From: SIG598 sp045580875
GTDB taxonomy: Bacteria; Bacillota; Clostridia; Oscillospirales; Acutalibacteraceae
Assembly: GCA_045580875.1 (NCBI GenBank)
Contig: JAZNOP010000051.1
Span: 1-64,000 of the forward strand
Reading direction: 5' to 3'
Length of the DNA: 64,000 nucleotides
Positions 43,521 to 50,604 of the stretch are shown piece after piece (the stretch's first letter is position 1; every line of letters begins with the position of its first letter). The translations under genes and the position numbers were made by a program. The notes below the pieces were generated by a model. It was not told where the DNA came from. It saw only the letters and a program-made list of their open reading frames with translations, and did no database searches.

Positions 43521-44506
43521 TAAGAATAGGCAAAGTTCAAATTGACGGTATTGCCGCACTGGCCCCGATGGCTGGTGTGGCAGACCGTGCATTTCGCGAG
43601 TTATGTATGGGCTATGGCGCATCGTATTGTATCGGTGAAATGGCAAGTGCGAAGGGACTGGTGCTTGGGGACAGAAAATCTGATGAGCTTATTGTCACAG
43701 CGCCTCAGGAACGACCGATGGCAATACAGCTTTTTGGAGATGATCCTCAGATAATAGCTCAGGCAGCTGAAAAGTCACTTCGCTTTACACCTGATATTAT
43801 CGATATTAATATGGGGTGTCCTACGCCGAAAATAACAGGCAATGGTACAGGCTCAGCACTGATGAAAAAGCCGCAGCTGTGCGGAGAAATCGTCAGAGCT
43901 GTTTCTGCAGTAGCAGGTGATATTCCAGTTACGGTAAAAATGCGGCTTGGCTGGGACAGTGAAAGCATGAACTTTCTCGATGTTGCACGTATATGCGAAG
44001 AGGCAGGGTGTAAAGCTATATCGCTTCATGCAAGAACCCGGGCTCAGATGTATGCGCCAAGCGCTGACTGGAGCAAAATTGCAGAGCTGAAAAAGAATGT
44101 ATCAGTTCCGGTTATTGGAAACGGTGATATTTTCTGTGCTGACGATGCAATGAGAATGCTTGAACAGACAGGCTGTGATATGGTTATGGTAGGCAGAGGT
44201 GCTCTCGGTAATCCATGGATATTCCGTGCGATTAATTCTCTCTATAATCATAGCGCACCGCTGCCAGAGCCCGGTATATACGAGAAAATGCTGGTAATGA
44301 AGAAGCATATCGATAAACTGGTCGAATATAAAGGCGAATATGTTGGCATGAGAGAGGCACGTAAGCATACGGCGTGGTATCTTAAAGGATTCAGAGGAGC
44401 AGCACGGCTTCGTGGAGAGTGTGCCAAACTCAACCGTCCGGAGGACATGGACGGTCTTATTAAAAAAATACTCGAAGAATACAACAGCGCGTTCAGCGAA
44501 AACTAA
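43517..44506 (+). CDS. dusB: tRNA-dihydrouridine synthase, DusB type
   Basis: FMN enzyme reducing uridines in tRNA (or rRNA). 329 residues. LAPMAGVADRAFRELC at the start, MAIQLFGDDPQ, INMGCPTPKITGNGTGSAL with the catalytic Cys, VTVKMRLGW, HARTRAQMY, VIGNGDI and GRGALGNPWIF form the TIM-barrel FMN site; a C-terminal helical RNA-binding domain follows. ATG overlaps the YhhN stop. Two-base and four-base overlaps suggest an operon from 41355. Confidence 0.94.
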   Translation: MIRIGKVQIDGIAALAPMAGVADRAFRELCMGYGASYCIGEMASAKGLVLGDRKSDELIVTAPQERPMAIQLFGDDPQIIAQAAEKSLRFTPDIIDINMGCPTPKITGNGTGSALMKKPQLCGEIVRAVSAVAGDIPVTVKMRLGWDSESMNFLDVARICEEAGCKAISLHARTRAQMYAPSADWSKIAELKKNVSVPVIGNGDIFCADDAMRMLEQTGCDMVMVGRGALGNPWIFRAINSLYNHSAPLPEPGIYEKMLVMKKHIDKLVEYKGEYVGMREARKHTAWYLKGFRGAARLRGECAKLNRPEDMDGLIKKILEEYNSAFSEN

Positions 44507-44523
44507 TGCTGCTGAACGCGCTG
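44485..44523. terminator. Inverted repeat spanning the dusB stop (candidate bidirectional terminator)
   Basis: CAGCGCGTTCAGC (44485–44497) and GCTGAACGCGCTG (44511–44523), a perfect 13-bp stem whose 13-base loop contains the dusB TAA. No T-run follows on either strand, so termination is uncertain. Confidence 0.5.
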
Positions 44524-44551
44524 GATAAAATATTTAAATCAGAGTCTATGA

Positions 44552-45055
44552 TTACTCGGCAACAAAGCACTCGGATATTTCGCCGATGTAAACATAATGA
44601 AAATCGTTGCCGGGATAATCCTCGGTGATGATTGTTTTGTCAATAAAACTGTCGGCCTCGAGTCGCTGACAGTAAAGCTTGCGGCAGATGATTACTGTTT
44701 CTGCTTCAGCGAAATAGGGTGCAGGCAGGTCATTTTTTACAGTAAGACCGGCCTCAGCGATTTTGTCGCAGTCTCTTCCACTGACTCTTCCGCAAAGTGC
44801 AAGTGCTTTACGGTATTCCTCAGAGAAAAAGCAGAGGGAAAAATATTCGTTCTGGTCAACAAATTCATTCGTATAGCGCTGCGGTCTGATGTAGCAGGTT
44901 GCGACATTTTTATTCCACAGTACACCGAGTCCGCCCCAGCTTGCAGTCATAGTATTGCATTTTTCGCTGTCGCCTGCAGTTATTAGCATCCACTGGCGTC
45001 CTAATGCTTCAAATGGATTAAATCCCAGTTCCGATGGAGATACTTTCTTGAACAA
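44552..45055 (-). CDS. Flavin reductase-like (FMN-binding split barrel) protein
   Basis: 167 residues of the flavin reductase-like family: WMLITAGDSEKCNTMTASWG near 22–41 is the FMN phosphate-binding strand, CYIRPQRYTNEFVDQNEYFS and FHYVYIGEISECF frame the barrel. Such proteins bind FMN and may serve as NAD(P)H:flavin reductases, or only as flavoproteins; substrate unknown. The start is TTG at 45055 with GGGAG upstream. It is convergent with dusB and divergent from pyk. Confidence 0.87.
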   Translation of the reverse strand: MFKKVSPSELGFNPFEALGRQWMLITAGDSEKCNTMTASWGGLGVLWNKNVATCYIRPQRYTNEFVDQNEYFSLCFFSEEYRKALALCGRVSGRDCDKIAEAGLTVKNDLPAPYFAEAETVIICRKLYCQRLEADSFIDKTIITEDYPGNDFHYVYIGEISECFVAE

Positions 45056-45192
45056 TTCTGATCACTCCCTGATTGGTTTTGATTTTATTATATATGACCA
45101 ATGCATGATTTGCTATACCTAATTTTTTAATTTTATTCAGACTAATCGACCTGTAACAGGCTGAAATAAATCTTTAAGGAGCATTAAAGAAA

Positions 45193-46605
45193 ATGAGAAA
45201 AACAAAAATTATTGCTACTTTGGGACCATCAACTGACAGAGAAGGTGTGCTTGAGCAGATTCTGAAAGCTGGCGCTGATGTTGTTCGATTCAATATGAGC
45301 CATGGTGACCATGCGCAGCACGCGCAGCGTCTGGCAGAGCTCAGAAATATAAGCGAAAGTCTTGGTATGCCTGTTGCGGCTCTTATGGATACAAGAGGTC
45401 CGGAAATAAGAACGGGTGTTTTTCCGCAGCCGGTTGTACTGCAGGAAGGACAGAAATATACACTTACCACACGACCTGTAGAGGGAAACGAGGGGATATG
45501 CTCAATCAGCTATGCCGGCTTGCCTGAGGATATATCTGTCGGTCAGCGTATTCTCATAGATGACGGTCTTGTTGGAATGACTGTTGATGCAGTAATGGAT
45601 ACCGAAATAGTATGTACTGTTCATAATACCGGAAAGGTCTCATCCAACAAGGGAATCAATTGCCCGGGAATGCACTTCTCCATGCCGTATGTCAGCAACC
45701 GCGACCGTGCTGACCTGCAGTTCGGAAAGGAGCAGGATTTTGAGTATATCGCAGCTTCTTTTGTGCGCAGTGCAGAAGATGTAATGGCTCTTCGTGAGGA
45801 GCTTCATAAAATTGGCTGGACAACAGTCAAGATAATCTCAAAGATAGAAAACGCTGAGGGTGTCAGCAATATTGACGAGATTATTCAGTGCTCTGATGCA
45901 ATAATGGTTGCTCGAGGTGACATGGGCGTTGAAATTGCCCTTGAGGAACTTCCTGCAATACAGAAGGACATCATCAGAAAAACTGTTGAAAAGGGAAGAC
46001 AGGTCATAACAGCAACTCAGATGCTTGAAAGTATGATCAATAATCCCCGCCCGACCAGAGCAGAAGTTACAGATATTGCGAATGCCATATACGACGGAAC
46101 CAGTGCTATAATGCTCTCGGGTGAGACCGCTGCGGGCAAATACCCTGTTGAAGCTGTTGAGACAATGGCCAGAATTGCTGAAAGCACCGAGTCGGATATA
46201 GATTACAAGAAGCGTTTCCATGATATTAAAACAACTGCGTACAAGAATATTACAACTGCTATTTCTCATGCAACTGTAATGACTGCGCATGACCTGAATA
46301 TTGCTGCGATTGTGACTGTTACTGAAAGTGGCTGGACAGCCAGAATGGTCAGCCGTTTCCGTCCGGAGTGCCCGATTATTGCAGGAACTCCGAATAAACG
46401 GGTATGGCGTCAGATGAATCTTTCGTGGGGTGTCACTCCGGTACAAATTGACGAAAAGGAGTCAACAACCGAGCTGTTCAATGCGGCCGCCGCAGCTGCC
46501 AGACAGAGCGGACTTGTCAAAAGCGGTGACACGGTTGTAATTACTGCTGGTGTTCCGCTTGGCAAAACAGGAAATACAAATCTCATAAAGGTTCAGGAAG
46601 TATAA
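45193..46605 (+). CDS. pyk: Pyruvate kinase
   Basis: PEP + ADP to pyruvate + ATP, last step of glycolysis. 470 residues, the short form without the extra C-terminal PEP-utiliser domain found in Bacillus. KIIATLGPSTDREGVL start, VRFNMSHGDH, MDTRGPEIRTG, SKIENAEGVSN (catalytic Lys), MVARGDMGVEI and TATQMLESMINNPRPTRAE are present. ATG at 45193 follows AAGGAG. A strong terminator follows, so it is probably monocistronic. Confidence 0.97.
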   Translation: MRKTKIIATLGPSTDREGVLEQILKAGADVVRFNMSHGDHAQHAQRLAELRNISESLGMPVAALMDTRGPEIRTGVFPQPVVLQEGQKYTLTTRPVEGNEGICSISYAGLPEDISVGQRILIDDGLVGMTVDAVMDTEIVCTVHNTGKVSSNKGINCPGMHFSMPYVSNRDRADLQFGKEQDFEYIAASFVRSAEDVMALREELHKIGWTTVKIISKIENAEGVSNIDEIIQCSDAIMVARGDMGVEIALEELPAIQKDIIRKTVEKGRQVITATQMLESMINNPRPTRAEVTDIANAIYDGTSAIMLSGETAAGKYPVEAVETMARIAESTESDIDYKKRFHDIKTTAYKNITTAISHATVMTAHDLNIAAIVTVTESGWTARMVSRFRPECPIIAGTPNKRVWRQMNLSWGVTPVQIDEKESTTELFNAAAAAARQSGLVKSGDTVVITAGVPLGKTGNTNLIKVQEV

Positions 46606-46607
46606 TT

Positions 46608-46645
46608 AAAACGCGTACACAGTTTTTGCTGTGTACGCGTTTTTT
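46608..46645. terminator. Terminator after pyk, shared with convergent ybaK
   Basis: AAAACGCGTACACAG / CTGTGTACGCGTTTTTT with a 6-base loop. The A-run on the left arm lets it also end the minus-strand ybaK transcript. Confidence 0.92.
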
Positions 46646-47120
46646 AACATGTTATATCTGCTGTCTGTATACTTATAATCCTCATCAGCTCAGAAAGTGG
46701 GAGTTCGACCTGATATCCTATTTTTCCGGCACTGAACATAATGGTATCGAAATTGGCGGCAGACTGGTCAATGAAAGTTCTGAATGGTTTCTTCATTCCT
46801 ATCGGCGAACAGCCGCCGTGAATATATCCGGTCAGAGGGAGAAGTTCTTTTGATTTAATCATACTGATGCTTTTTTCTCCGGCAGCTTTTGCCGCCTTTT
46901 TCAGGTCAAGCTCCATTTCTACCGGAATCATAAATACATAGTGCTCTCCGGAAACACCGGCTGTTACCTGTGTTTTGAATACACGTTTCGGATCCTGCCC
47001 GAGTACAGCTGCAACCTCAGTTCCGCTCAATGCATCGGTATCCGCATAGCAATAGCTTGAATAATGAGCTTTTTTCTGATCGAGAATTCTCATTACATTG
47101 GTTTTTTCCATCTTTTTCAA
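46644..47120 (-). CDS. ybaK: Cys-tRNA(Pro)/Cys-tRNA(Cys) deacylase, YbaK/EbsC family
   Basis: Trans-editing enzyme that hydrolyses mischarged Cys-tRNA(Pro). 158 residues. DPKRVFKTQVTAG and the catalytic-region Lys, the VPVEMELDLKKAAKA stretch, and GYIHGGCSPIGMKKPFRTFI are typical. The start is TTG at 47120, six bases after GAGGGA; the internal ATG at 47111 would sit 15 bases away. Its promoter (47176–47204) is overlapped by a palindrome. Confidence 0.92.
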   Translation of the reverse strand: MKKMEKTNVMRILDQKKAHYSSYCYADTDALSGTEVAAVLGQDPKRVFKTQVTAGVSGEHYVFMIPVEMELDLKKAAKAAGEKSISMIKSKELLPLTGYIHGGCSPIGMKKPFRTFIDQSAANFDTIMFSAGKIGYQVELPLSELMRIISIQTADITC

Positions 47121-47162
47121 TCTGTATCCCTCGTTTTCGTAAGATTAGCTGAAAACAAATAC

Positions 47163-47184
47163 TGCTATACTAAACAGTATAGCA
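47163..47184 (-). promoter_or_regulatory. Palindrome over the ybaK -10 region (putative operator)
   Basis: TGCTATACT-AAAC-AGTATAGCA, a perfect 9-bp inverted repeat. The right arm holds the -10 box of the ybaK promoter, so a bound dimer would block RNA polymerase. A weak AU-rich hairpin function is the alternative. Confidence 0.5.
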
Positions 47185-47204
47185 TATTGTTCTTCGTATG
47201 TCAC
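47176..47204 (-). promoter_or_regulatory. ybaK promoter
   Basis: Minus strand: GTGACA (47199–47204), 17 bp, TATACT (47176–47181). Confidence 0.6.
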
Positions 47205-47288
47205 CGCATAGATGTCAGATTGTCAGTGAATTGAGAAACAACTGCCGGACGGAAACAGCCAGATATTTTACGTACGTATGAGTCATTA

Positions 47289-48512
47289 TCAAAGGGTGCT
47301 TTGGATATATTCATGCATTGCTTCAGCCACTATCTTGCTGTGAGCGACAGCTTCGACAACTGTTCGCGCTCCGTTGACGACATCTCCGGAGGCGAATATG
47401 CCTGGGCGGCTTGTCCGACCGCACTCGTCAGCTACAAGAAGTCCGCGCTCATTAGCATCAAGTCCGGTAGTGGTGCTTACTATGACATTCTGCGGACCCT
47501 GACTGATCGAGATGATAATGCTGTCTGCAGGATAAAGCCGGTCGCTTCCTGCTTTTTCGCTAAGCGCGCCGTCAGCAGAAATTTCCATATCGCGGAAAAT
47601 AACACCGTTATCAGTGATTTCCATGGGCTTTTTGCAATACTCAAACTTAACTCCTTCAAGCTGAGCGTAACTGAATTCATGATGGCTTGCGGCTACGCTG
47701 TCATTCAGAGAAAAACAGGATACCTCAGTACTTCCGTGCCTTATGGCGGTTCTCGCAACATCCATTGCTGCATTTCCTGCTCCAATGACGATAACTCGCT
47801 TTCCGAGCTTATATACATCAGGATTGCAGAGGTAATTGATTGCATAATGGACATTTCCAAAGGATTCACCTTTGATTTTTAGTGTGTTTGCCTTCCATAC
47901 ACCAGTACCGATAAATATGGCCTTATAGCCGTCTCGGAATAGGTCTTCAATACCGATAGCACCGCCAATGCGTGTGTTCGGTCGTATTTTTATGCCTTTG
48001 AGCTCAAGATGACGGTACTGAATGTCATCAAGCACCGTTTTAGGCAGGCGGAACTCAGGGATTCCATAACGGAGTATACCGCCGATCTGATCCTTGTTTT
48101 CAAATATGGTTACCTGATAGCCGTATCTCGCAAGGAGTATAGCGATTGTTATTCCGGCAGGACCAGAGCCGACGATAGCAACTTTATAGCCGTTCGAAGG
48201 ATGCGGCCCGTTAGTCATTTTTGTAGCGTATGTGGTCGATATATAATGCTCAATTGTTGAGAAGTGGACGGGAGCACCTTTTTTGCCGAGAGCACAGTGA
48301 CCTTCGCACTGATTTTCGTGGTTGCAGATAAGACTGCATACGGTGGTAAGAGGATTGTTTTCGAACAGCATCCAACCGGCCTCATCGAGTTTTCCATCTT
48401 TAAGGAGACGGATTATTTCGGGAATAGGGGTATTGATCGGACAGCCTTTCTGACACTGCGGATTTTTGCAGCCGAGACAGCGGTTAGCTTCGTCCATTAC
48501 ATGAAGAGACAT
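47289..48512 (-). CDS. GltD/NfnB-like NAD(P)-dependent FAD oxidoreductase
   Basis: 407 residues. The N-terminus has an Fe-S domain with CLGCKNPQCQKGCP near 12–25 and CSLICNHENQCEGHC near 59–73. An FAD Rossmann fold begins VAIVGSGPAGITIA, with GGILRYGIPEFRLPK, and the NAD(P) fold has VIVIGAGNAAMDVART; FASGDVVNGARTVVEA closes the FAD site. This is the glutamate synthase small-subunit family, which also includes NfnB and PreT. No GltB large subunit or NfnA is adjacent, so the electron partner is unknown. ATG at 48512 follows AGGAG; promoter 48554–48582. Confidence 0.88.
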   Translation of the reverse strand: MSLHVMDEANRCLGCKNPQCQKGCPINTPIPEIIRLLKDGKLDEAGWMLFENNPLTTVCSLICNHENQCEGHCALGKKGAPVHFSTIEHYISTTYATKMTNGPHPSNGYKVAIVGSGPAGITIAILLARYGYQVTIFENKDQIGGILRYGIPEFRLPKTVLDDIQYRHLELKGIKIRPNTRIGGAIGIEDLFRDGYKAIFIGTGVWKANTLKIKGESFGNVHYAINYLCNPDVYKLGKRVIVIGAGNAAMDVARTAIRHGSTEVSCFSLNDSVAASHHEFSYAQLEGVKFEYCKKPMEITDNGVIFRDMEISADGALSEKAGSDRLYPADSIIISISQGPQNVIVSTTTGLDANERGLLVADECGRTSRPGIFASGDVVNGARTVVEAVAHSKIVAEAMHEYIQSTL

Positions 48513-48553
48513 TATTTTTCGCTCCTTTTGAAGTGTTGGATATACTTATATTT

Positions 48554-48582
48554 ATTATAATGCCGCCGCATGGATTTTGAAA
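48554..48582 (-). promoter_or_regulatory. Promoter of the GltD-like gene
   Basis: Minus strand: TTTCAA (48577–48582), 17 bp, TATAAT (48554–48559). Confidence 0.55.
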
Positions 48583-48693
48583 TGCATCTTTGGGTACAGA
48601 TATTTTACCAGTTCGGATACGTTTGTGTTAAGATGATGCTGTGATGGTCGGAAAGAAGGAAAATTTTGAACTGCAAATTTAATTATAATATGA

Positions 48694-48722
48694 TTGAAAT
48701 TAGTGTCTGTATGATATACAAT
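48694..48722 (+). promoter_or_regulatory. fprA-rubredoxin promoter
   Basis: TTGAAA (48694–48699), 17 bp, TACAAT (48717–48722). Confidence 0.65.
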
Positions 48723-48757
48723 TAAATATGCTAAATCAAAATGAAAGGATTATAAAA

Positions 48758-49915
48758 ATGTTTATTTCAGAGGATATTAAATATATTGGTGTAAATGATC
48801 ATAAAATTGATCTGTTTGAGGGTCAGTATATCGTGCCCGACGGTATATCCTACAATTCGTATGCAATTATTGATGAGAAGATTGCAGTCATGGATTCGGT
48901 TGATGCCGGATTTACTGATGAATGGCTTGATAATATCAAAAATGCACTTGATGGAAGAATGCCGGATTATCTGGTTGTTCAGCATATGGAGCCGGATCAT
49001 TCTGCGAACATTGTAAACTTTGCAGAGGCTTATCCAGAAGCTAAGATAGTAGCATCAGCAAAAGCTTTTGTGATGATGAAGAATTTCTTTGGTACAGACT
49101 TTGCTGACAGGCAGATCGTAGTAGGCGAAGGGGATAAGCTTTCCCTTGGAAGCCATGAGCTGACTTTTATAACAGCACCGATGGTTCACTGGCCGGAGGT
49201 TATTGTTACATACGACAGCAAGGATAAGGTGCTGTTTTCTGCCGACGGGTTTGGCAAATTCGGAGCTCTTGATGTTGAAGATGAATGGGCTTGTGAGGCA
49301 AGACGCTATTATATAGGCATAGTAGGCAAGTATGGTGCACAGGTGCAGAATCTGCTGAAAAAAGCAGCAGCGCTTGATATTCAGACAATATGTCCGCTGC
49401 ACGGACCGGTACTTAATGATAATCTTGAGTATTATATCAATTTGTATGATACATGGTCAGGCTACCGTCCGGAGGAAGATGGCATTGTTATTGCATATAC
49501 ATCTGTATATGGGAATACTAAAAAAGCAGTGCTGAAGCTGGCAGAATTACTTGAAGCAAAAGGCTGTCCGAAGGTTGTAGTCAACGATCTTGCAAGATGC
49601 GATATGGCTGAAGCTGTGGAAGATGCATTCCGTTACAGCAAAATGGTTCTTGCGACAACGACCTATAATGCAGATATATTCCCGTTTATGCGCGAGTTTA
49701 TCAATCATCTGACAGAGCGGAATTACAGTAATCGTGTTGTGGGTATGATTGAAAACGGAACATGGGCACCTATGGCGGCTAAGGTTATGGCAGGTATGCT
49801 TGAGAAGAGCAAAAACCTGACGTTTACAGAAAATACGGTAAGAATCATGTCTGCGCTCAATGATGAGAGCACTGCACAGCTTGAAGCTCTTGCCGATGAA
49901 CTCTGCGGCAAATAA
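48758..49915 (+). CDS. fprA: Flavodiiron protein (FprA, A-type flavoprotein)
   Basis: Reduces O2 to water and/or NO to N2O, protecting anaerobes. About 385 residues. The beta-lactamase-like domain carries the diiron ligands His76, Glu78, Asp80 (HMEPDH), His144 (VHWPEV), Asp163 (ADGFG) and His215 (LHGPV). A flavodoxin domain follows from about 243 (AYTSVYGNTKKAV, then TTTYNADIFPFM). No C-terminal rubredoxin domain is fused; a separate rubredoxin gene starts 30 bases later. ATG at 48758 follows AAAGGA; the in-frame ATG at 48728 is too close to the promoter. Confidence 0.95.
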   Translation: MFISEDIKYIGVNDHKIDLFEGQYIVPDGISYNSYAIIDEKIAVMDSVDAGFTDEWLDNIKNALDGRMPDYLVVQHMEPDHSANIVNFAEAYPEAKIVASAKAFVMMKNFFGTDFADRQIVVGEGDKLSLGSHELTFITAPMVHWPEVIVTYDSKDKVLFSADGFGKFGALDVEDEWACEARRYYIGIVGKYGAQVQNLLKKAAALDIQTICPLHGPVLNDNLEYYINLYDTWSGYRPEEDGIVIAYTSVYGNTKKAVLKLAELLEAKGCPKVVVNDLARCDMAEAVEDAFRYSKMVLATTTYNADIFPFMREFINHLTERNYSNRVVGMIENGTWAPMAAKVMAGMLEKSKNLTFTENTVRIMSALNDESTAQLEALADELCGK

Positions 49916-49945
49916 GCTGCCGGAATTAAAGTACAGGAGATAAAT

Positions 49946-50104
49946 ATGAAAAAATATATATGCGAAGCCTGTGGCTGGGTGTATGATGAGGAGCAAGGAG
50001 CGCCTGAAATGGGCATTGCTCCCGGCACAAAATTCGAGGATCTTCCCGATGACTTTGCCTGCCCGTTATGTGGTGTAGGCAAAGATATGTTCAGCGAGGA
50101 ATAA
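49946..50104 (+). CDS. Rubredoxin
   Basis: 52-residue electron carrier with one Fe(Cys)4 site. The sequence opens MKKYICEACGWVYDEE and ends CPLCGVGKDMFSEE: two CxxCG pairs (Cys6, Cys9 and Cys39, Cys42), with Tyr, Gly and Phe at the usual core positions and FEDLPDDFACP before the second pair. ATG at 49946 follows AGGAGA. It directly follows fprA and almost certainly supplies its electrons, as in Clostridium and Moorella. A terminator follows. Confidence 0.95.
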   Translation: MKKYICEACGWVYDEEQGAPEMGIAPGTKFEDLPDDFACPLCGVGKDMFSEE

Positions 50105-50115
50105 ATATCAATAGC

Positions 50116-50162
50116 AAAAAATGTCTGAAGTATACTGCAGCAGTTTACTTCAGACATTTTTT
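50116..50162 (+). terminator. Terminator after rubredoxin
   Basis: AAAAAATGTCTGAAGTA / TACTTCAGACATTTTTT stem with a T-run. Confidence 0.9.
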
Positions 50163-50179
50163 CGTTTAAGCAGAAGAGA

Positions 50180-50217
50180 GAAGGCAGCTGCAGGATTATA
50201 TCCCTGCAGCTGCCTTC
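50180..50217 (-). terminator. Terminator after the 91-aa gene (minus strand)
   Basis: GAAGGCAGCTGCAGG / CCTGCAGCTGCCTTC, 15-bp stem, 8-base loop, ending in CTCTCTTC on the minus strand. It lies 14 bases beyond the stop of the small gene. Confidence 0.7.
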
Positions 50218-50230
50218 TTTGTAATTTCAA

Positions 50231-50506
50231 TTATTTGTCGTCGCCGGAGAGGAGATCCTTTGCCTTATCAAGAAGATCGCCAAGCTTGCCGCTTGCAAGT
50301 GCTGCCTTTACGCCATCAATAACCTTGTCAGCGATTTCGTCAGGAATCTCAATGCCGGTAAGGCTCTCGATTGTCTTTTCAGGATCAGCCTTGAACTTCT
50401 CAAGCAGATTGTCGCTGCCCTTGATCTTTCCAACTATCTCTTCAACCTTTGCCTTTACGTCGTCGTTGCCAAGAAGGCCGCCGATTGCGTCTTTAATGTT
50501 ATCCAT
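50231..50506 (-). CDS. Small acidic helical protein, function unknown
   Basis: 91 residues, helical and charged, no Cys, no signal peptide or membrane helix. The middle, NLLEKFKADPEKTIESLTGI followed by EIPDEIADKVIDGVKA, has the form of small clostridial proteins that resemble Nif11/NHLP leader-like domains (KFKxDP...GIxxPDEI). There is no adjacent maturation gene and no GG cleavage site, so I do not call it a peptide precursor. It has a strong ribosome site (CGGAGG), its own promoter and its own terminator, so it is surely expressed alone. Confidence 0.7.
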   Translation of the reverse strand: MDNIKDAIGGLLGNDDVKAKVEEIVGKIKGSDNLLEKFKADPEKTIESLTGIEIPDEIADKVIDGVKAALASGKLGDLLDKAKDLLSGDDK

Positions 50507-50554
50507 AATATATACCTCCGTAAATTAGCTGAAAACAGCTTTGATTGCAATTAA

Positions 50555-50583
50555 ATAATACTGTAATACGGATGAGATTTCAA
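50555..50583 (-). promoter_or_regulatory. Promoter of the 91-aa gene
   Basis: Minus strand: TTGAAA (50578–50583), 17 bp, TATTAT (50555–50560). Confidence 0.65.
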
Positions 50584-50604
50584 TGTTTTTCGGATAATTA
50601 TGCT

